DNA from: Gammaproteobacteria bacterium
GTDB lineage: Bacteria > Pseudomonadota > Gammaproteobacteria > DSM-26407
Assembly (NCBI GenBank): GCA_028694565.1
Contig: JAQVKR010000119.1
Location: 1 to 7,572 of the forward strand
DNA: 7,572 nt
Direction of reading: 5' to 3'
Shown: positions 1 to 6,002 of the stretch, in pieces
Numbering within the stretch: position 1 is the stretch's first letter
Layout: each line of letters opens with the position of its first letter
Notes under the pieces: model-generated
Databases searched by the model: none
The model's input: the letters and a program-made list of their open reading frames with translations, nothing else
What the model was told of the DNA's origin: nothing
Made by a program: the position numbers and the translations under genes

Positions 1-1
1 C

Positions 2-1258
2 TTCGGCTCGCTGCAGGTGGAGCTGGTCTCCCCGGACGCCCGCACGGTGCGCAACCGCGCCTTCATCGATCACTGGCGTGCCCTGGTGCGCCGGCCGGGC
101 GGCCTCGAGACCTTCACCATCAGCGAGCGGGTCGGCGGCCCCCCCGGCAAGGACGTGGACATCCGCCTCACCGGCGCCGACCCCCTCACCCTGAAGGCCG
201 CGGCCCAGGATCTGGTCTCCGCGCTGCAGGCGGTGGAAGGGGTGAGCGCCGTGGAGGACGACATGCCTTTCGGCGCCGAGCAGCTCGTCTACCGCCTCAC
301 TCCCGAGGCGCAGGCGGCCGGACTGACCGTCACCCAGGTGGGGCGCCAGCTGCGCGCCGCCTACGACGGCGAGCTGGTGCAGATCTTCCAGGATGCCGGC
401 GAGGAGGTGGAAGTGCGGGTGGTGCTCCCGGACGCCGAGCGCGACAGCCTCTCCAGCCTCCAGCGCCTGCACGTGCGCACCCCCGCCGGCGAGCTGATGC
501 CGCTGGCCTCGGCGGTGACCTTCGAGAGCCGCCGCGGGCTCGAGGTGCTGCGCCACGCCCAGGGCCGGCTGGCGGCGGAGATCACCGCCGACGTGGACCG
601 CGAGGTGAACAACAGCAACCGCGTGCTGGCCGGGCTGGAAGAGGAGTTCCTGCCCGGTCTGGCCACCCGCTACGGCATCAGTTACTCCTTCGAGGGCCGC
701 GCCGCCGACCAGGCCGAGACCCTGGGCGACATGAAGCGGGGGCTGATCTTCGCCCTGGCGCTCATCTACCTGGTGCTGGCGTGGGTGTTCGCCTCCTACG
801 GCTGGCCGCTGGTGGTGATGATGGCCATCCCCTTCGGCCTGGTGGGCGCCCTGGCGGGGCACTGGCTGATGGGCATCGATCTCACCGTGCTCTCGCTGTT
901 CGGCTTCTTCGGCCTGTCGGGAATCGTGGTCAACGACTCCATCATCCTGGTCACCTTCTTCAAGGAGCTGCGCGGCCGCGGCATGGCGGTGCGGGAGGCC
1001 CTCGTGGAGGCCGCCTGCCTGCGCCTGCGCGCCGTGCTGCTCACCTCGCTCACCACCATCGCCGGCCTGGCGCCGCTGCTGTTCGAGAGCTCCCTGCAGG
1101 CGCAGTTCCTGATCCCCATGGCCGTTTCCATCTCCTTCGGCCTCGCCTTCGCCACGGTCCTGGTGCTGCTGGTCATCCCCGCGCTGCTCTCGCTCCACGA
1201 AAGCGCCGCCGGGCATCTGCGACGCCTGCTCGGCCGCCCCGCCCCCGCCGGCGGCTGA
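2..1258 (+). CDS. RND-family efflux permease, C-terminal part (5' end outside window)
   Basis: This is the last 418 residues of an inner-membrane proton-driven RND transporter (AcrB/HAE1-like), which exports drugs or other small molecules through a tripartite pump. The reading frame is open from base 2, and the GTG at 17 is internal, not a start. Visible residues ~40-230 form the second periplasmic porter/docking region. Residues ~245-396 contain five hydrophobic helices matching TM8-TM12 of the family. The stretch with FGFFGLSGIVVNDSIILV (about residues 300-317) is the conserved TM10 signature, followed by the charged KELRGRG turn and the RLRAVLLTSLTTIAG helix start. The tail is short and ends in a proline/alanine-rich segment. 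The missing half should hold TM1-TM7, including the TM4 proton-relay aspartates. A membrane fusion protein gene would be expected upstream but is not visible. Substrate class (drug versus metal) cannot be decided; the fragment resembles multidrug (HAE1) more than CusA-type metal pumps. Family identification is confident. Confidence 0.93.
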   Translation, partial: FGSLQVELVSPDARTVRNRAFIDHWRALVRRPGGLETFTISERVGGPPGKDVDIRLTGADPLTLKAAAQDLVSALQAVEGVSAVEDDMPFGAEQLVYRLTPEAQAAGLTVTQVGRQLRAAYDGELVQIFQDAGEEVEVRVVLPDAERDSLSSLQRLHVRTPAGELMPLASAVTFESRRGLEVLRHAQGRLAAEITADVDREVNNSNRVLAGLEEEFLPGLATRYGISYSFEGRAADQAETLGDMKRGLIFALALIYLVLAWVFASYGWPLVVMMAIPFGLVGALAGHWLMGIDLTVLSLFGFFGLSGIVVNDSIILVTFFKELRGRGMAVREALVEAACLRLRAVLLTSLTTIAGLAPLLFESSLQAQFLIPMAVSISFGLAFATVLVLLVIPALLSLHESAAGHLRRLLGRPAPAGG

Positions 1259-1311
1259 CCGGCATCCGGCCGGCGGCCAGGCCGGCCGGATGCCGGATTG
1301 CGAAACTTTTC
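1259..1311 (+). terminator. Rho-independent-type terminator of the RND gene
   Basis: A perfect inverted repeat begins on the base after the RND stop codon: arms 1259-1274 and 1281-1296, 16 bp, fully complementary, with a six-base loop (GGCCAG). A T-rich stretch (CTTTTC, 1306-1311) follows about ten bases later instead of directly. The hairpin is very strong, but the U tract is offset, so efficiency is uncertain. It insulates the efflux operon from the iscR promoter, whose -35 element starts at 1312. Confidence 0.65.
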
Positions 1312-1332
1312 TTGACTGATTTGGTCAACATT
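1308..1332 (+). promoter_or_regulatory. Type-1 IscR-like operator overlapping the iscR -35 box
   Basis: The core TTGACTGATTTGGTCAA (1312-1328) is a dyad with perfect 5-bp arms TTGAC/GTCAA (1312-1316 and 1324-1328). It fits the known E. coli type-1 IscR consensus core (SYYGACT, a purine, three A/T, a pyrimidine, then AGTCRRS) with a single core mismatch: G for A at 1323. The left half contains the -35 hexamer, so binding would block RNA polymerase. Type-1 sites are bound by [2Fe-2S]-IscR, which suggests negative autoregulation by Fe-S status. The site is seen in the sequence; the function is inferred. Confidence 0.7.
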
Positions 1333-1341
1333 TGCAATCAT
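1312..1341 (+). promoter_or_regulatory. Putative sigma-70 promoter of iscR
   Basis: The -35 element is TTGACT (1312-1317, 5/6 to consensus). An 18-base spacer leads to a -10 candidate AATCAT (1336-1341, 4/6). This lies in a locally AT-rich stretch that stands out from the surrounding GC-rich DNA, and it would give a leader of roughly 50 bases before the iscR start. The -10 is imperfect and a neighbouring hexamer could be used instead. Confidence 0.55.
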
Positions 1342-1397
1342 CTAATCCGACTGTCCAGCTTTGTTATCCGATACAGCCACAACAAAAGGTGCCGACT

Positions 1398-1868
1398 ATG
1401 AGACTGTCCACGCGAGGCCGATACGCCGTGACCGCCATGATGGACCTGGCTCTGCACAACCAAGTGGGGCCGGTGACCCTGGCGGACATCTCCACCTGCC
1501 AGGACATCTCGCTGTCCTACCTAGAACAGCTCTTCGCCAAGCTGCGCCAGGCCAACCTGGTGAATGGGGTGCGCGGACCCGGCGGCGTCTATCGCCTGGC
1601 CCGGCCGGCCACCGAGATCACCGTGGCCGACATCATCACCGCGGTGGACGAGCAGGTGGACGCCACCCGCTGCCAGGGCCGGGAGAACTGCCACGGCGGC
1701 AAGCGTTGCCTGACCCACGAGCTGTGGACCGATCTCAGCGAGCAAATCTTCCAGTTCCTGGACAACATCACCCTGGACCGCTTCACGGCACGGCCCGACA
1801 TCCAGGAGCTGGCGAAGCGCCAGGACATCCTCCACCACCGGCCGCTGCCCAAGAGCTCCGCCGCCTGA
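1398..1868 (+). CDS. iscR: Fe-S cluster-sensing transcriptional regulator IscR (Rrf2 family)
   Basis: A 156-residue DNA-binding repressor/activator that senses [2Fe-2S] supply and controls Fe-S biogenesis genes. The N-terminal winged helix-turn-helix (residues ~1-65) starts [11 protein letters not shown], and its recognition helix region carries [14 protein letters not shown]43, used by E. coli IscR to discriminate site types, and R59 are present. The cluster ligands form a C-X5-C-X5-C pattern at C92, C98 and C104 with H107 following; these are the same residue numbers as in E. coli IscR. Length is close to the E. coli protein (162). The ATG at 1398 is preceded by AAAGGT (1385-1390) with a 7-base gap, and translation from the earlier TTG at 1332 would add 22 non-family residues. 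Unlike the classic arrangement, no iscS or iscU follows: the next gene is convergent cytochrome c'. A type-1-like operator sits in its promoter, pointing to autoregulation. An extra Cys34 is present. A paralogous Rrf2 regulator is possible but the ligand set argues for IscR. Confidence 0.93.
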   Translation: MRLSTRGRYAVTAMMDLALHNQVGPVTLADISTCQDISLSYLEQLFAKLRQANLVNGVRGPGGVYRLARPATEITVADIITAVDEQVDATRCQGRENCHGGKRCLTHELWTDLSEQIFQFLDNITLDRFTARPDIQELAKRQDILHHRPLPKSSAA

Positions 1869-1896
1869 GCGGCGCCGGCTCGCCGTCGGCGGGAAG

Positions 1897-1926
1897 CGAA
1901 GCGGCCGCGATATCGCGGCCGCTTCG
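1897..1926. terminator. 30-bp perfect palindrome between convergent genes, possible bidirectional terminator
   Basis: CGAAGCGGCCGCG, the four-base centre ATAT, and CGCGGCCGCTTCG form a perfect 30-bp palindrome that would fold as a 13-bp stem with a tetraloop in RNA from either strand. It sits 28 bases after the iscR stop and 14 bases after the cytochrome c' stop, the place expected for a shared terminator. Neither side has a T run, so it is not a canonical intrinsic terminator; it may instead act as a 3' stabilising hairpin or a protein-binding site. Confidence 0.5.
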
Positions 1927-1940
1927 GCGTGGGACCGGGA

Positions 1941-2399
1941 TCACTTCTCCCGGAACTGGTCGTGGCAGCCCTTGCAGGCCTTCCCCACCTCCTTGAAGGC
2001 CGCCCCGACGGCGCCCATGTCGCCCCCCTCGGCGGCCGCCACCAACCCGTCGGCGCGCTCCGCCGCCGTCGCCGCCGCCTGATCGAACTCCGCCCGCCGG
2101 GACCAAATCTCGGCCTTGGCGTCGGTATCACCGAAGTCGGTGCCCTCCGGAAACATCTCCGCGGTCTTGTGGCTGATGGCGGCGATGGCCTGGGCATGGG
2201 GCAGCACCAGATCCAGGAATCCCACCTTGCCCTCCACCGTCCGCGCCATGGCGCCCATGTGGCCGCTGAGGGACTTCATGGCGTTGGTCCGGTACTTGAT
2301 CATGGCGTCGGCATCCATCTCCTGCGCCCCCGCCACGGGCGCCATGGCCAACGCGGCCAACGCCGCCGCCACAGTCAGGTTGAGCAGATTCTTGCGCAT
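1941..2399 (-). CDS. Cytochrome c' (class II c-type cytochrome), periplasmic
   Basis: A 152-residue precursor of a small four-helix-bundle haem protein. Cytochromes c' bind NO and are linked to NO tolerance and electron transfer. Residues 1-25 are a Sec signal peptide (MRKNLLN, hydrophobic alanine-rich core, likely cleavage after AGA before Q26). The mature part of ~127 residues has the usual family length and helical, charged character. The haem attachment site CKGCH is at C142-H146 near the C terminus, followed by DQFREK, as in class II cytochromes. The early motif YRTNAM places Met41 where other cytochromes c' have the distal Leu/Met/Tyr that covers the open haem face, so the haem is expected to be pentacoordinate. 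The ATG has a strong ribosome site AAGGAG (2412-2407) with a 7-base gap. The gene is convergent with iscR, and a membrane-protein gene lies upstream on the same strand. Family assignment is firm; the physiological role is inferred. Confidence 0.92.
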   Translation of the reverse strand: MRKNLLNLTVAAALAALAMAPVAGAQEMDADAMIKYRTNAMKSLSGHMGAMARTVEGKVGFLDLVLPHAQAIAAISHKTAEMFPEGTDFGDTDAKAEIWSRRAEFDQAAATAAERADGLVAAAEGGDMGAVGAAFKEVGKACKGCHDQFREK

Positions 2400-2652
2400 C
2401 GGTCTTCTCCTTGATTGTCAGTGTTCTTCTCCGGTGCCACGGGCCTTCGGCCACCCGGCGGCGCGCAGCCGGCAAGCGACGGGCGGGCGGCAGCCCGCGC
2501 CGGCGGTCCCGCACGGGGAGCCGCCGAACGGGGCGGAGCCCATGGCCACTGGGGAATAGACCCCCGGGCGGGGGCCTTGGTTCAGCCGGAGCTGCGCGGG
2601 CCCGCCCGGCTGTCCGGCAACGGAGCGGGGGCGGGCCGGCGGGAGGCGGGAC
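2400..2652. other. Non-coding stretch upstream of the cytochrome c' gene
   Basis: This 253-base stretch is extremely GC-rich and I see no convincing gene in it; the short open frames run through it with arginine/alanine/proline-rich translations typical of GC-rich non-coding frames. It contains several small hairpins. One is CCCCC-GGGC-GGGGG at 2561-2574, a possible weak transcription stop after the small membrane protein. Another is GCGGGC-GGCA-GCCCGC, closer to the cytochrome gene. No good sigma-70 promoter or FNR-like dyad could be identified for cytochrome c'. Confidence 0.5.
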
Positions 2653-2952
2653 TCAGCGACGCTGCATGGTGGGGCTTTCCCACTTGCGGCTGAAGGGGAA
2701 GGGACAGCTCGGGCACAGGAACAGCTCCACCAGCCCGGCCAGCACGAGTATGACCCCCACCACGATGAGGAAATTGCCGCTGCCGTGGTAGAGCTCCTCG
2801 CTGGGGATGGGCAGCCAGGCGCCAATGTGCTCCTGGTACCAGCGGAAACCCTCGAAGCCGGAAACGACCACCCAGCGCCCGATGCCGATCAGCAGCGCCG
2901 CGCCGGAGAAATAGGAAAGCATCATCAACAGCTTGGGAAGCCTGCTTGTCAT
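2653..2952 (-). CDS. Unrecognised small membrane protein with two helices and a CPSC motif
   Basis: A 99-residue protein that I do not recognise as a named family. Two hydrophobic helices are evident, about residues 8-31 and 60-79. They are separated by an aromatic, mildly acidic loop (GFRWYQEHIGAWLPIPSEELYHGSGN), described here by its key residues Trp38, Tyr39, Trp46 and Tyr55. Directly after helix 2 is FLCPSCPFPFS with C80 and C83, a CxxC pair at the membrane edge, then a short basic tail. No haem-binding histidine pair is placed in the helices, so it is not a b561-type cytochrome. The ATG at 2952 is supported by GGAGG (2964-2960) with a 7-base gap; the ATG at 2959 in another frame abuts that site and is unlikely to be used. 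It lies upstream of cytochrome c' in the same direction, 253 bases away, so a functional link is possible but unproven. The start, ribosome site and hydrophobic pattern make a real gene likely. Confidence 0.72.
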   Translation of the reverse strand: MTSRLPKLLMMLSYFSGAALLIGIGRWVVVSGFEGFRWYQEHIGAWLPIPSEELYHGSGNFLIVVGVILVLAGLVELFLCPSCPFPFSRKWESPTMQRR

Positions 2953-3180
2953 TTTTCATCCTCCATCCACCTGGATTCCATGGATATCACAGCCTCCCCG
3001 GCAAATCCACAGGAAAAATGCAAAAACAGGCTTTTTCGGCAACTACCGCGGTTATTTATTGAATGCTTATTTAGAAAACCGGAATATCTTCGAAATACCG
3101 ATGTGCGGCAGGCGGTTGCATCATCTGCCCCACCCGCCGGACACCGGCGCGGCGGGCCGCTCCGGCCAGCGGAAAGCGGA
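2953..3180 (-). promoter_or_regulatory. AT-rich leader/promoter region of the small membrane protein gene
   Basis: Between the small membrane protein and the hydrolase terminator the base composition drops sharply, with A/T runs between about 3010 and 3095, unlike everything else in the window. This is where the promoter reading leftward should lie. No single -35/-10 pair is good enough to call. An interrupted dyad at 3080-3100 (outer CGG/CCG arms, 14 of 21 positions symmetric) could be an operator. Confidence 0.4.
2960..2964 (-). promoter_or_regulatory. Ribosome binding site fixing the start of the small membrane protein
   Basis: On the minus strand GGAGG lies seven bases before the ATG at 2952-2950. 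The spacing selects this frame over the overlapping ATG at 2959, which directly touches the GGAGG. Confidence 0.7.
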
Positions 3181-3202
3181 CAAAACCGGGCGTGTTCCGC
3201 CC
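3181..3202 (-). terminator. Weak terminator candidate after the YheT-family hydrolase
   Basis: Read on the minus strand, GGGCG-GAACA-CGCCC (3202-3188) forms a 5-bp stem with a five-base loop, followed by GG and then TTTT (3185-3182). It lies 25 bases after the hydrolase stop. The stem and the T run are both short, so efficiency is doubtful. Confidence 0.4.
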
Positions 3203-3227
3203 ATGCCCAGGCTGGACGCCCCTCCTC

Positions 3228-4247
3228 TCACAAGGACGCCGGCGGCGGATGCCGCTCCCCGAGGTGGACCGCCAGGAAGGCGGCGATGCGCGCCTCGCTC
3301 CAGTAGCGGGGACGCCAGGGAACCCGGGCGGTGACGAAGCCCACGTGGCCCCCGTGGGCGCTCAGCTCCAGCTCGGTGCAGGGGGACAACTCCCCCGCGG
3401 CGGGCACCACCGCGGGCGTCATGAAGGGATCGTCCAGGGCGTGGAGCAGCAGGGTGGGCACCCGGATGCCGGCCAGGTACTGGCGCGAGCTGGCGCGGCG
3501 GTAGTAGTCGTGCACGTCGCGGAAGCCGTGCAACGGGGCGGTCACCGCGTCGTCGAAGCGCCAGAAGTCGGTCAGCTCCGGCAGCAGGGCCGGGTCCACC
3601 ACCCGGGCTTCCAGCCGCGCCAGCTTGAGGGCCAGGGAGCGGCGCAGGCTGCGCAGCAGGGCGTGCTGGTAGAGCCGCGAGAGCCCCCGGCCCATCCGCG
3701 TGGCCGCCTGGTCGAGCAGGAACGGAACCGAGACGGCCGCGGCGGCGGTGATCCCGGCGGCCCCGCTCCGCTCTCCCAGCCACTTCAGCAGGACATTGCC
3801 CCCCAGCGAGTAGCCCACCGCCGCCAGGGGCGCCCCGGGGTGGCGTTCGCGCAGCAGCCCCACCACCGCCTCCAGGTCACCGGTCTCGCCGGAGTGGTAA
3901 CTGCGCGGCAGGCGGTTGGGCACGCCGCTGCAGCCGCGGAAGTGCATCACCACCGCCCGCCAGCCCCGGGCGACGACCGCCGCCGCCAGCCCGCGGGCAT
4001 AGGGCGAGCCGGCGGATCCCTCCAGCCCGTGGAGTATCAGCACCAGGGGGCCGCCGCCCGCCCCGCACCAGTCCAGGTCGAGGAAGTCGCCGTCCGCCAG
4101 TTCCAGGCGCTCACGGACATAGGCCGGCCGCGGCGCGCGGCGCCGGAACAGCGTCGACCACAGGGTCTGCAGGTGGGGGTTCGCCAGCCACCAGGGCGGC
4201 CGGAAGTCGCTGGTCCGGATCACGGTCTCGGTGCTCGACAAGGGCAA
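3228..4247 (-). CDS. YheT-family alpha/beta-fold hydrolase
   Basis: A 339-residue soluble hydrolase of the YheT/ABHD1-3 (UPF0017) family; bacterial members act on esters, but the natural substrate is not known. The N-terminal family signature is FRPPWWLANPHLQTLW (residues 15-30). The oxyanion region is HGLEGS (73-78). The nucleophile elbow GYSLGG places Ser147, the acid is in LDDPF (Asp272 or Asp273), and the catalytic histidine is in GGHVGF (His301). HFRGCSG (102-108) is also typical. Length agrees with the family (about 320-340). The start is uncertain: the frame opens with TTG at 4247, with another TTG at 4241 and a GTG at 4223, and none has a good ribosome site. No ATG precedes the family signature in this frame. 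It is divergent from the fused membrane/spermidine-synthase-like gene across about 100 bases. Function call is firm at family level only. Confidence 0.9.
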   Translation of the reverse strand: MPLSSTETVIRTSDFRPPWWLANPHLQTLWSTLFRRRAPRPAYVRERLELADGDFLDLDWCGAGGGPLVLILHGLEGSAGSPYARGLAAAVVARGWRAVVMHFRGCSGVPNRLPRSYHSGETGDLEAVVGLLRERHPGAPLAAVGYSLGGNVLLKWLGERSGAAGITAAAAVSVPFLLDQAATRMGRGLSRLYQHALLRSLRRSLALKLARLEARVVDPALLPELTDFWRFDDAVTAPLHGFRDVHDYYRRASSRQYLAGIRVPTLLLHALDDPFMTPAVVPAAGELSPCTELELSAHGGHVGFVTARVPWRPRYWSEARIAAFLAVHLGERHPPPASL

Positions 4248-4345
4248 TGCACGGCGCAGGGAACGGGTGCCGGGAAGCGGCCGGCCGTGTAGTCTAGTGT
4301 ACTGCGCTGCCGCGACATCATAACGACAAACGGATGGAGGTTCCC
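4248..4345. promoter_or_regulatory. Divergent promoter region between the hydrolase and the fused synthase gene
   Basis: About 100 bases must contain the start signals for both divergent genes. The less GC-rich portion is 4287-4333, including AGTCTAGTGTACT around 4291-4303. I could not pick convincing -35 and -10 pairs in either direction. Confidence 0.4.
4336..4340 (+). promoter_or_regulatory. Ribosome binding site that decides a GTG start
   Basis: GGAGG lies five bases before the GTG at 4346. The in-frame ATG at 4334 overlaps this site and has no ribosome site of its own in the preceding bases (ACGACAAACGG), so the GTG is the better start. Confidence 0.65.
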
Positions 4346-5872
4346 GTGTCCGACCGGGCCCGCGTGGCCGGCTACGCCGCCACCATTTTCCTCAGCTCGG
4401 CCTTCCTGCTGGTGCTCGAGATCGCCGCCGGGCGGCTCATCGCACCCTATGTGGGCGTCTCCCTCTATACCTGGACCTCCATCATCGGGGTGATCCTGGC
4501 CGGCCTCTCGCTCGGCAACTGGGGCGGCGGGGTATGGGCCGATCGCGGGGCCGGCCCGCGCGCCGCGGGCGCCACCCTCGTCGTCGGGGCGCTGGCCTGC
4601 CTCGCCATTCTCTGGCTGTTGACCCTGGTGGCCCCGGCGCTGCAGGCGAGCGGACTGAGCCTGCTCTCCGCCGGCTTCCTGCTGGTGCTGAGCCTGTTCT
4701 TCCTGCCCGCCATGCTGCTGGGCGTGGTCACGCCGCTGCTCACCACCCTCGCCCTGCGCCTGGACACCCGCACCGGCCACATCGTCGGGCTGATGCACGC
4801 CCTGGCGGCGCTCGGCAGCATTCTCGGCACCTTCGTCACCGGCTATTGGCTGGTGCAGTACCTGGGCACCCGCAACATCATCCTCGCCACCGCCGCCGGG
4901 CTGTTCCTGCTGGCCCTGCCGCTGCTGCGCGGCGCCCGCCTGCCCGCCGCCGCGGCGGCCCTGCTGGGCGCCGTCGCGCTGGGCGCCGCCACCCTCTCCC
5001 GCGACGGCTTCGCCGATCCCTGCGACCGGGAGAGCGCCTACTTCTGCCTGCGGGTGGTGGACAGCTCGGCGGAGGCCCCCTTCGGGGAGGCCCGCTCGCT
5101 CATTCTCGACCACCTCGTGCACGGCACCAACCACCGCCAGCGGCCCGGCGTGCTGCTGGCGCCCTACGTCCAGCTCATGGACGAACTGGTGCTGGAGCAC
5201 TATCGCGGCGAACCGCCGGCGGGGCTGCGCTTCTTCTTCGCCGGCGGCGGCGCCTACACCCAGCCCCGCGCCGTGGGCGCCCTGTACCGGGCGCCGGAGG
5301 TGACGGTGGCGGAGCTGGACCCGGTGGTCACCGAGGTGGCCGAAGGGGCGCTGTTCGTGGATCCGTCGGCGATGGAGGTGCACCACGCCGACGCCCGGGC
5401 GGTGCTGGCGCGGCTGCCGGCGGACCGGCGCTTCGATGTCATCGTCACCGACGTCTTCCACGACATCTCCATTCCCTACCACCTGGTGACCCGGGAGTTC
5501 GCCCGGCAGGTGCGCGGCCATCTCGCCCCCGGCGGTCTCTACACCCTCAATATCGTCGATCGCTTTCCCGATCCGCTGCTGGTGAAAAGCCTGGCGAAGA
5601 CCCTGGGCGAAGTCTTTCCCCGGGTCGACGTGTGGCTCGACCGGGTGCCGGAGGCCCCCACCCGGATGACCTACGTGATGGTGGCGGGCGAGCGGGACGA
5701 CTGGCCGGACACCCTCCGCGCCCGGCGGGGCCTGCCGCGCAGCTGGCTGCGGGTCACCGCGCCGTTGCTGGCCACCGGCACCCCGCTGGCGGCGCTGCCC
5801 CTGCTCACCGACGACTACGTGCCGGTGGACCGCCTGGTGCAGAGCCTCTACTTCACCGGACTCGGGCTGTAG
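4346..5872 (+). CDS. Fused multi-span membrane / spermidine-synthase-like protein
   Basis: A 508-residue two-part protein of the type annotated as fused MFS/spermidine synthase. From the GTG start, residues ~8-218 hold about seven hydrophobic helices, the first containing a conserved VLEIAAGRLIAPYVG. Residues ~230-508 form a Rossmann-type spermidine-synthase-like domain. Its nucleotide-loop counterpart is FFAGGGAYTQPR (297-308), the acidic end of strand 2 is VAELDP (Glu324/Asp326), HHADAR follows with Asp349, and TDVFHDISIPYHL (368-380) corresponds to the catalytic-Asp strand of spermidine synthases. LTDDYVPVD near the C terminus (487-495) is typical of the fused family. The synthase motif DSSDP is replaced and the GGG loop lacks the usual acidic residue, so aminopropyl transfer cannot be assumed; an orphan methyl- or aminopropyl-type transferase at the membrane is equally possible. 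An ATG at 4334 would add four residues, but a GGAGG five bases before the GTG favours 4346. It is convergent with rsmD. Confidence 0.86.
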   Translation: MSDRARVAGYAATIFLSSAFLLVLEIAAGRLIAPYVGVSLYTWTSIIGVILAGLSLGNWGGGVWADRGAGPRAAGATLVVGALACLAILWLLTLVAPALQASGLSLLSAGFLLVLSLFFLPAMLLGVVTPLLTTLALRLDTRTGHIVGLMHALAALGSILGTFVTGYWLVQYLGTRNIILATAAGLFLLALPLLRGARLPAAAAALLGAVALGAATLSRDGFADPCDRESAYFCLRVVDSSAEAPFGEARSLILDHLVHGTNHRQRPGVLLAPYVQLMDELVLEHYRGEPPAGLRFFFAGGGAYTQPRAVGALYRAPEVTVAELDPVVTEVAEGALFVDPSAMEVHHADARAVLARLPADRRFDVIVTDVFHDISIPYHLVTREFARQVRGHLAPGGLYTLNIVDRFPDPLLVKSLAKTLGEVFPRVDVWLDRVPEAPTRMTYVMVAGERDDWPDTLRARRGLPRSWLRVTAPLLATGTPLAALPLLTDDYVPVDRLVQSLYFTGLGL

Positions 5873-6002
5873 GCTTCCTAGACCCGGAGGGCACGGCGAC
5901 GATGGATGGCCGGGTCGTCGGGCCTCCGGCCTCGGTGCCCGGACACGGCGGGGACGGGGCCATCGGGCGCACCCCCCCGGCGATCTCCGTGTCCCCCGCG
6001 GC
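5873..6002. other. Intergenic hairpin-rich spacer between convergent genes
   Basis: These 130 bases contain no gene. A perfect 8-bp inverted repeat GGACACGG/CCGTGTCC (5941-5948 and 5987-5994) encloses 38 bases. An overlapping alternative pairs GGGGAC (5950-5955) with GTCCCC (5991-5996). GGCCTCCGGCC near 5921 can form a smaller hairpin. There is no T tract in either direction, so the terminators of the two convergent genes are not canonical. Confidence 0.4.

Noticed and set aside
1332..1397. Extended iscR start at TTG 1332
   Set aside because: It would add 22 residues unlike IscR and would begin inside the promoter; ATG 1398 has a proper ribosome site and gives the family N terminus.
1929..2414. 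Plus-strand frame opposite cytochrome c'
   Set aside because: The minus-strand gene has a signal peptide, CKGCH and a strong ribosome site; the plus frame has nothing comparable.
2400..2425. Possible FNR/ANR box upstream of cytochrome c' (an ATCAA half-site on the minus strand)
   Set aside because: The other half is ACACT instead of TTGAT, so only one half-site matches, and it sits next to the ribosome site where an activator would not work.
2582..2959. Alternative minus-strand frame starting MKNDKQAS over the small membrane protein
   Set aside because: Its ATG directly abuts the GGAGG, leaving no spacing, and the translation lacks helices; the frame from 2952 has correct spacing and two clear membrane segments.
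3192..4292. Plus-strand open frame (366 codons) opposite the YheT-family hydrolase
   Set aside because: Antisense shadow: the hydrolase on the other strand has all catalytic motifs, while this frame has none.
4220..5521. Long minus-strand open frame (433 codons) opposite the fused membrane/synthase gene
   Set aside because: Its translation is a low-complexity mix rich in Gly/Gln/Ala/Arg with no domain, and it is the antisense of a well-supported gene. GC-rich DNA commonly leaves such frames open.
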